This document shows positions 28,488 to 40,175 of a stretch of DNA of 64,000 nucleotides, in pieces (within the stretch, counting starts at the first letter, position 1; every line of letters starts with the position of its first letter). The notes beneath the pieces were generated by a model. The model saw nothing but the letters and a program-made list of their open reading frames with translations, was not told the DNA's origin and searched no databases. The position numbers were made by a program, and so were the translations under genes. This DNA is from Ancylostoma caninum (taxonomy: Eukaryota > Nematoda > Chromadorea > Rhabditida > Ancylostomatidae), in NCBI GenBank assembly GCA_037903475.1, contig JBAJFG010000038.1, positions 35,590 through 99,589 on the forward strand, given 5' to 3'.

Positions 28488-31400
28488 AAGGGTGCGCCGG
28501 CGCCCAAAGTGGGGGGAGACGGGTCCACTGCTGTGATAAGGGTGCGCCGGCGCCCAAAATGGGTGGAGACGGGTCCACTGCTGTGAAGTGGGGGGGGAGA
28601 CGGGTCCACTGCTGTGATAAGGGTGCGCCGGCGCCCAAAGTGGGGGGAGACGGGTCCACTGCTGTGATAAGGGTGCGCCGGCGCCCAAAATGGGTGGAGA
28701 CGGGTCCACTGCTGTGATAAGGGTGCACCGGCGCCCAACGTGGGGGGGGAGACGGGTCCACTGCTGTGATAAGGGTGCGCCGGCGCCCATAGTGGGTGGA
28801 GACGGGTCCACTGCTGTGATAAGGGTGCGCCGGCGCCCAAAATGGGTGGAGACGGGTCCACTGCTGTGATAAGAGTGCGCCGGCGCCCAAAGTGGGTGGA
28901 GACGGGTCCACTGCTGTGATAAGGGTGCGCCGGCGCCCATAGTGGGTGGAGACGGGTCCACTGCTGTGATAAGGGTGCGCCGGCGCCCATAGTGGGTGGA
29001 GACGGGTCCACTGCTGTGATAAGGGTGCACCGGCGCCCAAAGTGGGGGAGACGGGTCCACTGCTGTGATAAGGGTGCACCGGCGCCCAAAGTGGGGGGAG
29101 ACGGGTCCACTGCTGTGATAAGAGTGCGCCGGCGCCCAAAGTGGGTGGAGACGGGTCCACTGCTGTGATAAGGGTGCACCGGCGCCCAAAGTGGGGGGAG
29201 ACGGGTCCACTGCTGTGATAAGAGTGCGCCGGCGCCCAAAGTGGGTGGAGACGGGTCCACTGCTGTGATAAGGGTGCGCCGGCGCCCAAAGTGGGGGGAG
29301 ACGGGTCCACTGCTGTGATAAGGGTGCACCGGCGCCCAAAGTGGGGGGAGACGGGTCCACTGCTGTGATAAGAGTGCGCCGGCGCCCAAAGTGGGTGGAG
29401 ACGGGTCCACTGCTGTGATAAGGGTGCACCGGCGCCCAAAGTGGGGGAGACGGGTCCACTGCTGTGATAAGAGTGCGCCGGCGCCCAAAGTGGGTGGAGA
29501 CGGGTCCACTGCTGTGATAAGGGTGCGCCGGCGCCCAAAGTGGGGGGAGACGGGTCCACTGCTGTGATAAGGGTGCGCCGGGCGCCCAAAATGGGTGGAG
29601 ACGGGTCCACTGCTGTGATAAGGGTGCGCCGGCGCCCAAAGTGGGGTGAGACGGGTCCACTGCTGTGATAAGGGTGCACCGGCCCCAAAGTGGGGGGAGA
29701 CGGGTCCACTGCTGTGAAGAGGGGGGAGACGGGTCCACTGCTGTGATAAGGGTGCGCCGGCGCCCAAAGTGGGGGAGACGGGTCCACTGCTGTGATAAGG
29801 GTGCGCCGGCGCCCAAAGTGGGGGAGACGGGTCCACTGCTGTGATAAGGGTGCGCCGGCGCCCAAACTGGGGGAGACGGGTCCACTGCTGTGATAAGGGT
29901 GCGCCGGCGCCCAAAGTGGGGGAGACGGGTCCACTGCTGTGATAAGGGTGCACCGGCGCCCAAAGTGGGGGAGACGGGTCCACTGCTGTGATAAGGGTGC
30001 GCCGGCGCCCAAAGTGGGGGGAGACGGGTCCACTGCTGTGATAAGGGTGCACCGGCGCCCAAAGTGGGGGAGACGGGTCCACTGCTGTGATAAGGGTGCG
30101 CCGGCGCCCATAGTGGGTGGAGACGGGTCCACTGCTGTGATAAGGGTGCGCCGGCGCCCATAGTGGGTGGAGACGGGTCCACTGCTGTGATAAGGGTGCG
30201 CCGGCGCCCATAGTGGGTGGAGACGGGTCCACTGCTGTGATAAGGGTGCACCGGCGCCCAAAGTGGGGGAGACGGGTCCACGGCTGTGATAAGGGTGCGT
30301 CCGCGCCCAAAGTGGGGGAGACGGTTCCACTGCTGTGATAAGGGTGCACCGGCGCCCAAAGTGGGGGAGACGGGTCCACTGCTGTGATAAGGGTGCGCCG
30401 GCGCCCAAAGAGGGGGGAGACGGGTCCACTGCTGTGATAAGGGTGCACCGGCGCCCAAAGTGGGGGAGACGGGTCCACTGCTGTGATAAGGGTGCGCCGG
30501 CGCCCAAAGTGGGGGAGACGGGTCCACTGCTGTGATAAGGGTGCACCGGCGCCCAAAGTGGGGGAGACGGGTCCACTGCTGTGATAAGGGTGCGCCGGCG
30601 CCCAAAGTGGGGGAGACGGGTCCACTGCTGTGATAAGGGTGCGCCGGCGCCCAAAGTGGGGGAGACGGGTCCACTGCTGTGATAAGGGTGCACCGGCCCC
30701 AAAGTGGGGGGAGACGGGTCCACTGCTGTGAAGTGGGGGAGACGGGTCCACTGCTGTGATAAGGGTGCGCCGGCGCCCAAAGTGGGGGGAGACGGGTCCA
30801 CTGCTGTGATAAGAGTGCGCCGGCGCCCAAAGTGGGGGGAGACGGGTCCACGGCTGTGATAAGGGTGCGCCGGCGCCCAAAGTGGGGGAGACGGGTCCAC
30901 TGCTGTGATAAAGGTGCACCGGCCCCAAAGTGGGGGAGACAGGTCCACTGCTGTGAAGTGGGGGGAGACGGGTCCACTGCTGTGATAAGGGTGCACCGGC
31001 CCCAAAGTGGGGGGAGACGGGTCCACTGCTGTGAAGTGGGGGGGACGGGTCCACTGCTGTGATAAGGGTGCGCCGGCGCCCAAAGTGGGGGGAGACGGGT
31101 CCACGGCTGTGATAAGGGTGCGCCGGCGCCCAAAGTGGGGGAGACGGGTCCACTGCTGTGATAAGGTGCACCGGCGCCCAAAGTGGGGGGAGACGGGTCC
31201 ACGGCTGTGATAAGGGTGCACCGGCCCCAAAGTGGGGGGAGACGGGTCCACTGCTGTGAAGTGGGGGGAGACGGGTCCACTGCTGTGATAAGGGTGCACC
31301 GGCCCCAAAGTGGGGGGAGACGGGTCCACTGCTGTGAAGTGGGGGGAGACGGGTCCACTGCTGTGATAAGGGTGCACCGGCGTTCAAAGTGGGGGGAGAC

Positions 31401-31700
31401 GGGTTCACCGCTGTGATAAGGGTGCACCGGCGCCCAAAGTGGGGGAGACGGGTCCACCGCTGTGATAAGGGTGCGCCGGCGTTCAAAGTGGGGGAGACGG
31501 GTTCACCGCTGTGATAAGGGTGTACCGGCCCCTAAAGTGGGGGGGAGACGGGTCCACTGCTGTGATAAGGGTGCGTCAGCGCCCAAGAGTGGGGAAACTT
31601 CTGGAGTTATGACCAGCGGTACTATAAGGGTGCGCTGGCGTCCAAAAGTGGCAGAGCGCATGAAAATGTAGCTACCGACGGAGGAGGGGTGCGCCGGTGT
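28488..31700. repeat. GC-rich minisatellite, about 50-bp unit, about 60 copies
   Basis: The unit contains GGGTGCGCCGGCGCCCAAA, then GTGGGGGGAGACGGG, then TCCACTGCTGTGATAA. Units differ by recurring variants: GCGCC or GCACC, AAAGTGGGG or TAGTGGGTGG or AAATGGGTGG, and GGGTG or GAGTG. In 29040-29510 two variants alternate, giving a dimer of about 100 bp. At least seven units are shortened to about 28 bp by loss of the GCGCCGGCGC half (near 28586, 29716, 30729, 30956, 31033, 31257, 31337). Each unit carries a 10-bp palindrome and G runs. The right edge decays from 31560. The array is strongly GC-rich in an AT-rich neighbourhood. Confidence 0.97.
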
Positions 31701-32946
31701 CCACTACAGAGAAGGCGTTATGAGTTGGGTTCATCTTTGCTCGATCTGCTCCCTGGCGTAAAAACTAAACATCAGAGCTATGCAGTGAGTAGCATGCAAT
31801 CCGCGTGATTCCTTCCACCTCACATCCCCTTCCGCGCTCTTCTTTCATTTGTTCGCGAACCCACCGCCCCCTCCACTTTTATACATAGAAACTGACTCTT
31901 ATCGCTTGACCAGCCATAACAAGCAAAGAATGATAGAGCATTTCCTGCGGTCATTCCAGGTTGAACCGGTTATACATAGTTAAAGAAGGCTATTTCAGTT
32001 GAGCAAAAGAAAATTGCCCCGAGAAACGCGGTTCATCCTTTTTGATATGTGCAGTTTCTCATGAGAGAAAGCAATGGAAAGGATGTGGAACGCGTTATCG
32101 CAAGAATGTTGCGTAACTGTGACACTAATAATAGAATGAGAAGGGATAAAACCATGCGAGCGAAGCGAGCATTAGGAAAAGTCTGGAAGTCCGGCGTCAG
32201 CCGGACGGCCAGACTGGTTTACTTTAATCCCTCTAAAAATACTGCTGCGAAATTTTCCGGAAAAGTGGGCCAATTTTAGTGATGAAGTAGACATTGCCTA
32301 TTAAAATGGAGTTTTGTTTTGTTTGTATCGCTGAGGAAGATCTGGATAGATTGTATATCTATTTATCTATTCTTTATATCTATTCTATTTTTCTACAAAC
32401 CTCGATACGAAAAAGGTGATTTTTTCTGATAGATAAAATACTGCTCGAGATGTTCGACAGTAGCTAGACCAGGGCACTAGTAGAATTTACTAAATGGCTT
32501 GGCTGTTACCATTTTGGGCTTGACTTTGAGATTCGGTTGAAAATGCCTCAGTTCTAGTCAGCCGAAAAGTGCATTTCCACTGACAGAGCGGACAAATCCA
32601 CACAGGTTCACATTCTACCAAGAAAAATCTCACTGAGTGGTGCATTGGATCTCTCCTTGTAATATTGTGTTGGCCAGAACTTCGCCCTAATAGAGTTTCC
32701 TTTCGAGGTTGGGGTGAACCTAGTTTTCTTCTAGAAAATTCATGCGAATCAATGTGTACTGAAAATTGACCTTTCGCACTTGGTTAACTCCTGTGATTTA
32801 AGCTTTTTTCCTTACATAAGCTTCGCTGTACTGCTAGAATGTGCAGGAAATGCTGATCATAATACTTTTTATTTTAGGGGGAAATCATGAGTCACGCACT
32901 TTGGAACGTGCGTCTCCAAAACGGCCATTATTTATGGGACAACCTA
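31701..32946. other. right shoulder of the minisatellite, no gene seen
   Basis: AT-rich sequence between the decaying minisatellite and the right inverted mariner-type end. It has a TATC/TATT-rich microsatellite near 32358-32392. No protein family, RNA gene or transposase was recognised on either strand. Confidence 0.5.
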
Positions 32947-33157
32947 ATAAGAATAACCTGCTCTGTATCCAACGTGTTTCTGATTCAAAAGGAAAACACT
33001 GTGGTTATGTCTTCGTTTCTGACACTTTTTGTCTACTCTGATATCTGCTAGAGTTTACTCGTCCATATGTTCACTCCTCTTGCTAGATGGTGCAATATTA
33101 AGAGGAAACAGAATTAGTTATGGAGTACATAAAGAATTGGATGAACATATCCATACT

Positions 33158-33538
33158 ATACATTGGACCGAATAAAAATCGAATAATTCTGTTACCTTCA
33201 ATTACCAATTCAAGAAACAATTTACATGTCCAGATATTTAAGAATGAGAAAACCCTAAAGCTCTTCTTCTCCCGTATATAGCACCGAGTTGGTCTCTAAT
33301 GGTGAAACATTCGATTTTTCCATTTATTCGAAATCGAATATTTCTGCTATCGAATATCGAGTACCTCGAATAAATGGAAAATTTGAATGTTTCAACATTT
33401 GATACCAAAACAGTACTGTGCGGAAGAGAAGAAGGGCTTCAGAGCTATCTTAATCTCGAACACTTGGATGTTTAAATTGTTTCCTGAATTGGTAATTGAA
33501 GTAACAAAATTATTCGATTTTTACTCGGTCTAATGTAG
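33158..33538. mobile_element. foldback MITE with TACATTGGACCGAATAAA-type ends
   Basis: The left end TACATTGGACCGAATAAA..TCGAATAATT and CAATTACCAATTC is inverted at the right as GAATTGGTAATTG and AATTATTCGATTTTTA..CGGTCTAATGTA. The length is about 380 bp with no coding potential. The centre is itself rich in TCGAATA and TATTCGA words. Degenerate relatives with GGGACTGAATAATGCATTA-type ends lie near 41750-41990 and 24390-24490. Confidence 0.8.
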
Positions 33539-36500
33539 CGTAATGTACCCGTCAGACTGTGTTTATCTGATTGAATGAAGTATAATGGACATGGACTTAG
33601 AATGTTAGACAGCGACAAAATATGACAGCCTTTTGAGCATTATCAGTATTCACGAGAACCATCCCAGTAAAGTTCTGAGCTTCCTGCTCATTTTCAGGGC
33701 AACGCAGACCTTGCAACATCTACTATCACGTATTTCTCATTTATGATTAAGGAGAGCAGCTCGGACAATGTATGTATATTTATTTCGGAAAACTCGCCCA
33801 CTTTAAGAGAGCTGGTAGGTCACGAACGCTCAGGGGAAGTTTGTGAATCCCGCAACAGGAGTCCAACGAGCTTCTTAACTGGAAGAAATGAGAAATAAAA
33901 GAAGAGAATTCATTGAGGCATTAGCTTCTCTGTGTCCAACGAAAAATTGCGTTATTTTCAATGGAGAAAATTCTCCACGAGCGCATATCTAACATCTTTG
34001 GAAAAAAATATGAAGGGGAAAAAGTTCGTGAAGACGATGCTGTGAGAAGAAACAGAAACCCACAGCAGCACTGACAACAATCACCGTCTATAAGCGAACA
34101 ATGAATCACTTGCAAACTTCCATGACTCGAGAAAATGTCAAATGCATTGGTGAAAGAAACAGCTGCGCCACTCCCTTCTGCGGAAAACGAAAACGTGATG
34201 GGAAAGGCATTTATGATCAAGGAGAACCAGAATATAAATCATCATTGCAGATGGTGGAAATTTATCGCGTTAGGTGAATCCGATTTCGATCCATACTTGC
34301 GCCAGTGTTAAAGTACCTAACATGCTAACTGCCACGTGGACTATAGCACCCTGTGCCCCCATCGCCAGCGACATCGATTCGGATATATATCGATTTTGGG
34401 TGGGGCATTGCTGACGCCGTTATTGCACGAACCGCTGCCAATCGATATGTATCAAAATCGACACCGCTTCAACGCCAGCGACGTGGAGAATAACAGCAGC
34501 TTTGACTTGGTGCTAACAACCATACCTCGACGTTAAAGAGGGAAGGAAACAAAAGAATAGAAGCCACCAGTAAAACAAGTGCCCTAGAAGCATCAAAAGA
34601 AAATTTGCCGAGTTAATGCACATAACCTGCATTTTTTCAGGCACAATGCATTAGACGTATGCATTGGGCAGATTGTCTCAAGATGTAATGTCTATGCCAA
34701 CTGGAAATTGTACACGAAAAACAAACAACGGTTCCATTGACGTAGGTAAATCGAGAGCGAACTAACGCCTTATATAATTCGCATTCCGTTTTGATTGATT
34801 TTAGCGAAGTTGACCTGTTGTTATACGATAGGATAGAGAGAATGTAGGAAGGAGAAAAGCGAGATCAACAACAAGACTCATAAAGGAAAAAAGGCGGTGC
34901 AAAGGGAACAGTACATAAGGAGAGCATGTGACGTGCACACCGAATAAATCATATAATTTAAAACGGCGGCAAATATTAAATTTATACTTGTTGCTTCCAT
35001 CCAGCTCTACAACTATATTTTGGTGATCTCTCCGTTGTTATTCTTTTTCTTATAACCTTATTCAGTTTTCCATAGTGCCACCGAACTTCATCCACAAAAC
35101 TGAAGAAAGAAAATGCTAACAAACATTAGAATCGACTTGTCATTATAACCTTTCCTCACCACTGAGGAGTTCTAGAAAGAATAATACTCACTACTATTAG
35201 GAAGTGAATAGCGAAACTAGGTAGGAAATTTCCCTCATTTTCTAGATGGTTTCGAAGATTGTGCTCCAAGAAACGAAACAAGGCTAAGCTATATCTAACA
35301 GCTTTTATATCCGATTTTTATGATTTTTAATCAGATTGGGAAGAATGAGACTAAAAATAGCGGGTGGGTGACTATTCATACGAAAAGTAATTAACGAGGT
35401 CGTCTCGCACCTTGCTCACACCTTGTTAAGGGACAGCTGACTTAACTCTAATAATCGACTTGAGTCGATATTTCTGACTATCTTGATGGCTCAATGAGTA
35501 ACTAGCCAGTTCATTCGCATCCTGACCAGTACATGCTAGACGTAAAAGTTGCCTTATTTTCGCCACAATAACTCGTGCATTCATTTTCAGGTGATCAAAG
35601 TTTGATGATGGGCAAAGTACTCTTTTTGATGCACTGTCTTGTCCACACACTTTTGAAATTCTTGAAACAATTTCTTGGTCCTTCTTTTGGTATCTTCTAG
35701 TGGCTTTTTGTTTCACCTCTTCCAAAGCGGCAAAACGTCTCTATTTTTCCCTTGCCCGAGAATTAAGAAATGAAAAGTGAAAAGGGAAGTTGAGGTAAAC
35801 AAATTTCCATGGAATGCTTGATTGCACATGGAGAACGAAGAAATCTACTCATTCCATAGCAGAAACGGTTTCCAAATTAGGTGTAAGAGTGCTCATAGGT
35901 TGCTAATTGATACTGACTGACTGATAAGTTGTTCAGGGAGTCAATAGTTAGCAGGATGCTGAAGTTTTGGTTAGTCGCATCCAGTGAGCGATCAGTTCGG
36001 AATTATTGAATACATAAGAGAAAAGTTGATAGCACCTAACGAAGTGCGAGCGAGGTGCGAGATGACCTCGTTAATTGCTTTCGTATGAAAGCTCCCCCTC
36101 CCAAAATAGCATCCTGGCAGCAGACGACGTCGATCCCAGCGCTCGTGGTTGCGTCCCCCTCGAGGCCGCGGATGGGCCACCGTCATTCACGTCCAATGTA
36201 TGTACTAGAGATTACGTATGTTAGGGTGGTAAATTGGGAATGCGCGTTTTGCATGAAATATATCCTAAAAACAAAACCACAACACCTCATTCCAAGTTTT
36301 ATCCGGAATTAGAATTGTTCAACCTTGGACATCTTCCATGTGACCGTTCTTCTGCAGTATGTCATCGTGCAGTGGCCTGAAGTAGCGGCTCACCCAAATT
36401 TTGGTTTCGTCTTAGATTTTATTTTTTCTATGCCATAGAAAGCTCCACCGAGGCAAGTACTTGACTGATAGTACAAATCCTGGGCTATTGGTCGGGCACA

Positions 36501-36565
36501 GCGCATTCGTGGTTCCAGATATGAAGGGCAGGGCATTCCAAGAATCGACTGATGGTCACAATTTC

Positions 36566-36587
36566 GGTTTAGTTACCCAAGTTCGGG
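36566..36587 (+). other. SL1-like spliced-leader sequence, isolated
   Basis: GGTTTAGTTACCCAAG and the next six bases match the nematode SL1 22-mer at 19 of 22 positions. The donor GT that follows SL1 in a real SL RNA gene is missing (GCC instead), and no clear Sm site or stem-loops follow, so this is not an evident SL RNA gene. Confidence 0.35.
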
Positions 36588-37304
36588 GCCATTTTTGAGT
36601 AGTCGATTGTCGCATGGGTTTAGTCGGATAACACAGCGAAAGTTCTCTTAAATCCTTGTATGACTCGCGGTGGTGCTCCGCTGAAGTTTCATGTTCTTTA
36701 ACGGCAGCGGATGAAAAATTTTTAAAAAAATTGGCCGGTCTTTTTATGAATTTCCTTACAAATCGTGGATGAAGTAATATTTGGCATTCTGTATATTAAA
36801 AAGTTCTCCGTGAGAGACTCTTTCAAATGCTATCAAATGTTTGGCAAGATGATTGGGCAACACATTCGTAAAAACGTAGGAACTTCAATGCGAATTCCCA
36901 ATTGGTCACCCTAATATATTGATTGATAAAAAGAGAAAGGGAAACACAATCGGACCAGCTACTCTTCGATTTTTTTAAAGCCGTCGAAATCATGCTCCAA
37001 TAATCAACAATGATAATGTGCATATGGTAATGTTGCGTCTCGGCTCTACTTAGTATTCCACTTAGCATCTTTGCCTCTTTTTCGGAATGTTAATATTGAG
37101 ATTTCTTGGTGATGCGCATTTCATATTCTCGAATGTCTTCGTAGGGAAATAGCGTTTCAAAAACACAGACGCTAACGCTGAATTTTTAATATAAACTCAC
37201 TAGAAGTTTTCGTCAACGGGCGGGACCTCTCCCATCCTGTGGGTAAAATTGCGTCTACAATTCTTCAAGCCCTCTTTCAAATCAAGTGTTGACCTCCGAA
37301 TCCA

Positions 37305-37898
37305 TTACAGAAAATGAGGCTCATTTGCTAGCAAGGTGCATAAAAGAATGAACTGAGAAAATAGTTGTGCAATTGTTATGAAAATCTGAAAGTATCGAGA
37401 AGAAGAAGTTGCAACAGGACAGGGGCCATTGGGATATCCACTTCTGAATAGGACGTTTTACCATCCTACTTCAACACTCTTTGGATACCTTGTCCGTAAA
37501 AAATAATCTTCAAAATGCTTCCGATGTAAATAAACACACCTAAAGAAGCTAAAAATTGTGTTTCGCACCAGCGAAAATTACCCATATCCACACAAGGAGT
37601 CGCAGCCAACTTGATTCAGGTTTGATTCGTTGGCTGTCACCTCCTCGCAGCCGTGAAGAAGTCCCACAACAATACGGTTCCTAGTGGTCAATTCTGACCA
37701 CTCGCCGGAACGTGTCGCATGGGTTGTAATAAGATAGGACAGGAGTTGACCATCAGGGCGTACGTAGAATGTGACAGGAGGAGTTAGAACAAGCGCATAA
37801 CCGCAATGGAACCGCGTCGCGATAGTGCTGATGTGCACTTGCGAGGTGGTACCAGCAAAAGACCAGATCTGAACCAGAATGACCGCGACTATACACAT
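37305..37898 (-). CDS. candidate two-exon small secreted protein
   Basis: Exon A (37582-37898) starts MCIVAVILVQIWSFAG, a good signal peptide, and continues for 105 codons to NLNQVGCDSLCGYG, ending at a GT donor. A CAG acceptor at 37444 and phase-matched exon B (37305-37443) would continue SGYPNGPCPVATSSS and then a hydrophobic tail to a stop. The junction would read CGYGSGYPNGPCP, which looks like a Cys-Gly-rich domain. No family is recognised. Either exon may be chance, and the hydrophobic end of exon B is less convincing. Function unknown. Confidence 0.3.
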
Positions 37899-38622
37899 TA
37901 AAATAATAAGAAATGAGGTTGGTAAAATATGGTGTCTTTGGGAACAGAATGTGATGTGAAGGAAAATATTTTGAAAAATAGAGGGCAGACTTTTAGACCT
38001 TCATTACGTGGATACCCAGAATTTCTCAGGAGCAGCTAAAAAAATCTCGAGAAATTCGGACAGACATGAGAGCCAACTAGTGGAAGAATGCTCATGAACA
38101 GGAAGAGTCAACGACCCGGGCTGGGATAAAGCCGGGTTGTTTGCTTTGCTAGTGCACTTTGACTGTGGAACACAATGTCTTGCAGACGTTGAACTGCGCG
38201 ACGAGGCGTTTTTTCTCGTCTGCCTGTACAAACAGCGCCGGTGACGAAACCCAACCCGCGAAGCGCTAAATCCACCTAGTCGTCGCGCTGTGATAACCCC
38301 AGCGCACAGCTGATACGCGACGACGACCTTGGCACAGGGTGATAAAGCGATAGGATCGCGGCGCTGACGCTGATCCAGTGACAGCAGGCTAACGCTAACT
38401 GTTGGCGACGCGATCTGTCCGGACTGAAGGCACCGTTCCCAGAGAACTCTAATCCTGTTCGCTGCTCATGAGTTGTGTGGTGCATACACACGTGGGAACC
38501 GCGACACGTCCGGTCGCACGCACGTGGACGTTTCTCATCCGCATCGTTACTTACGTTACTGTGAGAAACCTCCGTACAGTCCAGAATATAATCCTCTTAG
38601 TTCTTACATCTACGTTCACTCC

Positions 38623-38735
38623 TGCATGCATCCTTGAGATTACCCAAGGTAAACGTGTTGACAACCGTGATAACTATGAGAAAATCTGCAAGTGTTCACT
38701 TACTTACCCTGGGTAATCTCAGTGATGCATACGGC
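38623..38735. mobile_element. short inverted-repeat element (about 110 bp)
   Basis: The arms are TGCATCCTTGAGATTACCCA and its near-perfect inverse CCTGGGTAATCTCAGTGATG followed by CAT. The element is small, non-coding and present at least three times in this window. Confidence 0.7.
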
Positions 38736-39904
38736 CCCGGATTACAGGCGCGTTTCAATGCGAACAGCTGATTGAATGATTCGTCACATGATCAATATTT
38801 TACAAAAAAAGGTTAAGCCGCGATTGGGAACCGTCACCGAAACGTGCAGTCACGCATGATGAACGATATCGACCGGAAGCGAGAGGCCTTCATACGCCAC
38901 TGTCACAGTCATCAAAACAGTCTGATTCCTTGCGCTGGATTTCCAAAAACAGTGGACAAAATTACCTTTAAAGCACGTCTATTTAAGTGACAGCTTGTTT
39001 TCCGGACGCGGCTTCCACAAGTACAAAAACTCAGGGGGCGAGGGTATACAATGCGTCTCAGAAAGCAGGAGTCCGTGAAATAAATATAGCCATTTATTGT
39101 TTTTTTTTCGGAGTCATAATAAGCCAGTAATTTTAACACAGTCTACGGAAAAGAAATAGCGTTGCCCCAGAAACTACAAGACCTACTGGAATAAGCCTTC
39201 TCGCGGATTCAGTGGAAACACTGACAGAAGACAGTGAAGAGAAAAGATCCGGCAAAAGCGAAAGATGTGATTCAGTGAGCACTCATTCCCTTGGGGACAG
39301 TTGTTCCTAGCAACAGTTCATGAGCTTAACGAGCCTGGATATTGCGCAAATTGATCTGATTTTTAGCCGAATACCATCGAATGGGAAACATGTGGACTTT
39401 ATGGACTATACTACTTAATTATTTTCACTCACTCACTTATTCAATAATAATTCACTCATCTTGATTTGCTTATTTATATATCCATTGATTTACTACATAC
39501 ATGGTGCCAAGACTCAAGGCAGCTCCAAAAATAGGGTGGTAAATGAGAATGAGATATTTTCTAAATCCACAGTTAAAAGTGAGATATAAACCACTATTTA
39601 CCACAGATCGTCATTATTTAAGCTTTGTTAGAAGAACTCATTCTTGACGCCTAGATACACCCCTTTCTAATACAGCTAAGGAAACCAAGTGGAAAAGGAA
39701 TTTCTAAGAAATTTTTTTTTCAAGTATTAGAACCTAAGCTCTCGTTAGATGTGGAGATCCTGCAGCACTGTTAGTCGGCAGTAAAGTCAGAAGTAAAAGT
39801 TACAGAAGTTGCTGAAACAACCGAAGCTAACCAGTAATTGCACAAAATGTCAGCCCGTATCCTGCTGTCCATATACATAGGACCAAATGAAAACCGAATA
39901 GTTT

Positions 39905-40175
39905 ATTATATTAGGTCGTCAAGTATGAAATGTCTGATTTTATGAGCGGTCAGTTTGACAGTCTGTATCTTCGAAAATTTACTAGATCTCTTCTCATCTT
40001 TATTTTCATTATGAAGGTACATCCTCTTCCTTTCAAAATCACTTCCTGGGTTTTCGAATTTTTGTTTGAAAGCATTTCTTGTAGAACTACTCAAAGACGA
40101 AAAATCGTGTCGTTTTGGAACATCGGTTTCATTTTTCAGCTATTAGAGCCGGGGAAGCTGGGAACATCAGGGTAG
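39905..40175. mobile_element. possible mariner end fragment
   Basis: ATTAGGTCGTCAAGTATGAA with ATGTC has the TA-TTAGGTCGTC form typical of mariner-family terminal repeats. Both strands are open for 60-80 codons, but no catalytic block was recognised and no matching inverted end was found. Confidence 0.3.

Larger units (their letters stand above)
27453..32947. mobile_element. 5.5 kb interval bounded by inverted mariner-type ends
   Basis: The left end reads TTAGGTTGTCCCATAA and continues to a shared AATGGCCG. The right end is the same sequence inverted, with one mismatch in about 25 positions. TA flanks both ends (27451-27452 and 32948-32949). The similarity stops abruptly inside, as in mariner terminal repeats of under 30 bp. 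At 5495 bp the interval is four times the usual mariner size. It encloses the large minisatellite and about 2.3 kb of other DNA with no certain transposase. It may be one element swollen by internal repeat expansion, or two independent insertions in opposite orientation. Confidence 0.5.

Noticed and set aside
28408..31486. Three overlapping minus-strand open frames of about 1000 codons with Pro, Ser, Gly and Arg-rich repeats
   Set aside because: All three frames are open over the same minisatellite because its unit lacks stops on that strand and is not a multiple of three. There are no start context, splice sites or domain outside the array.
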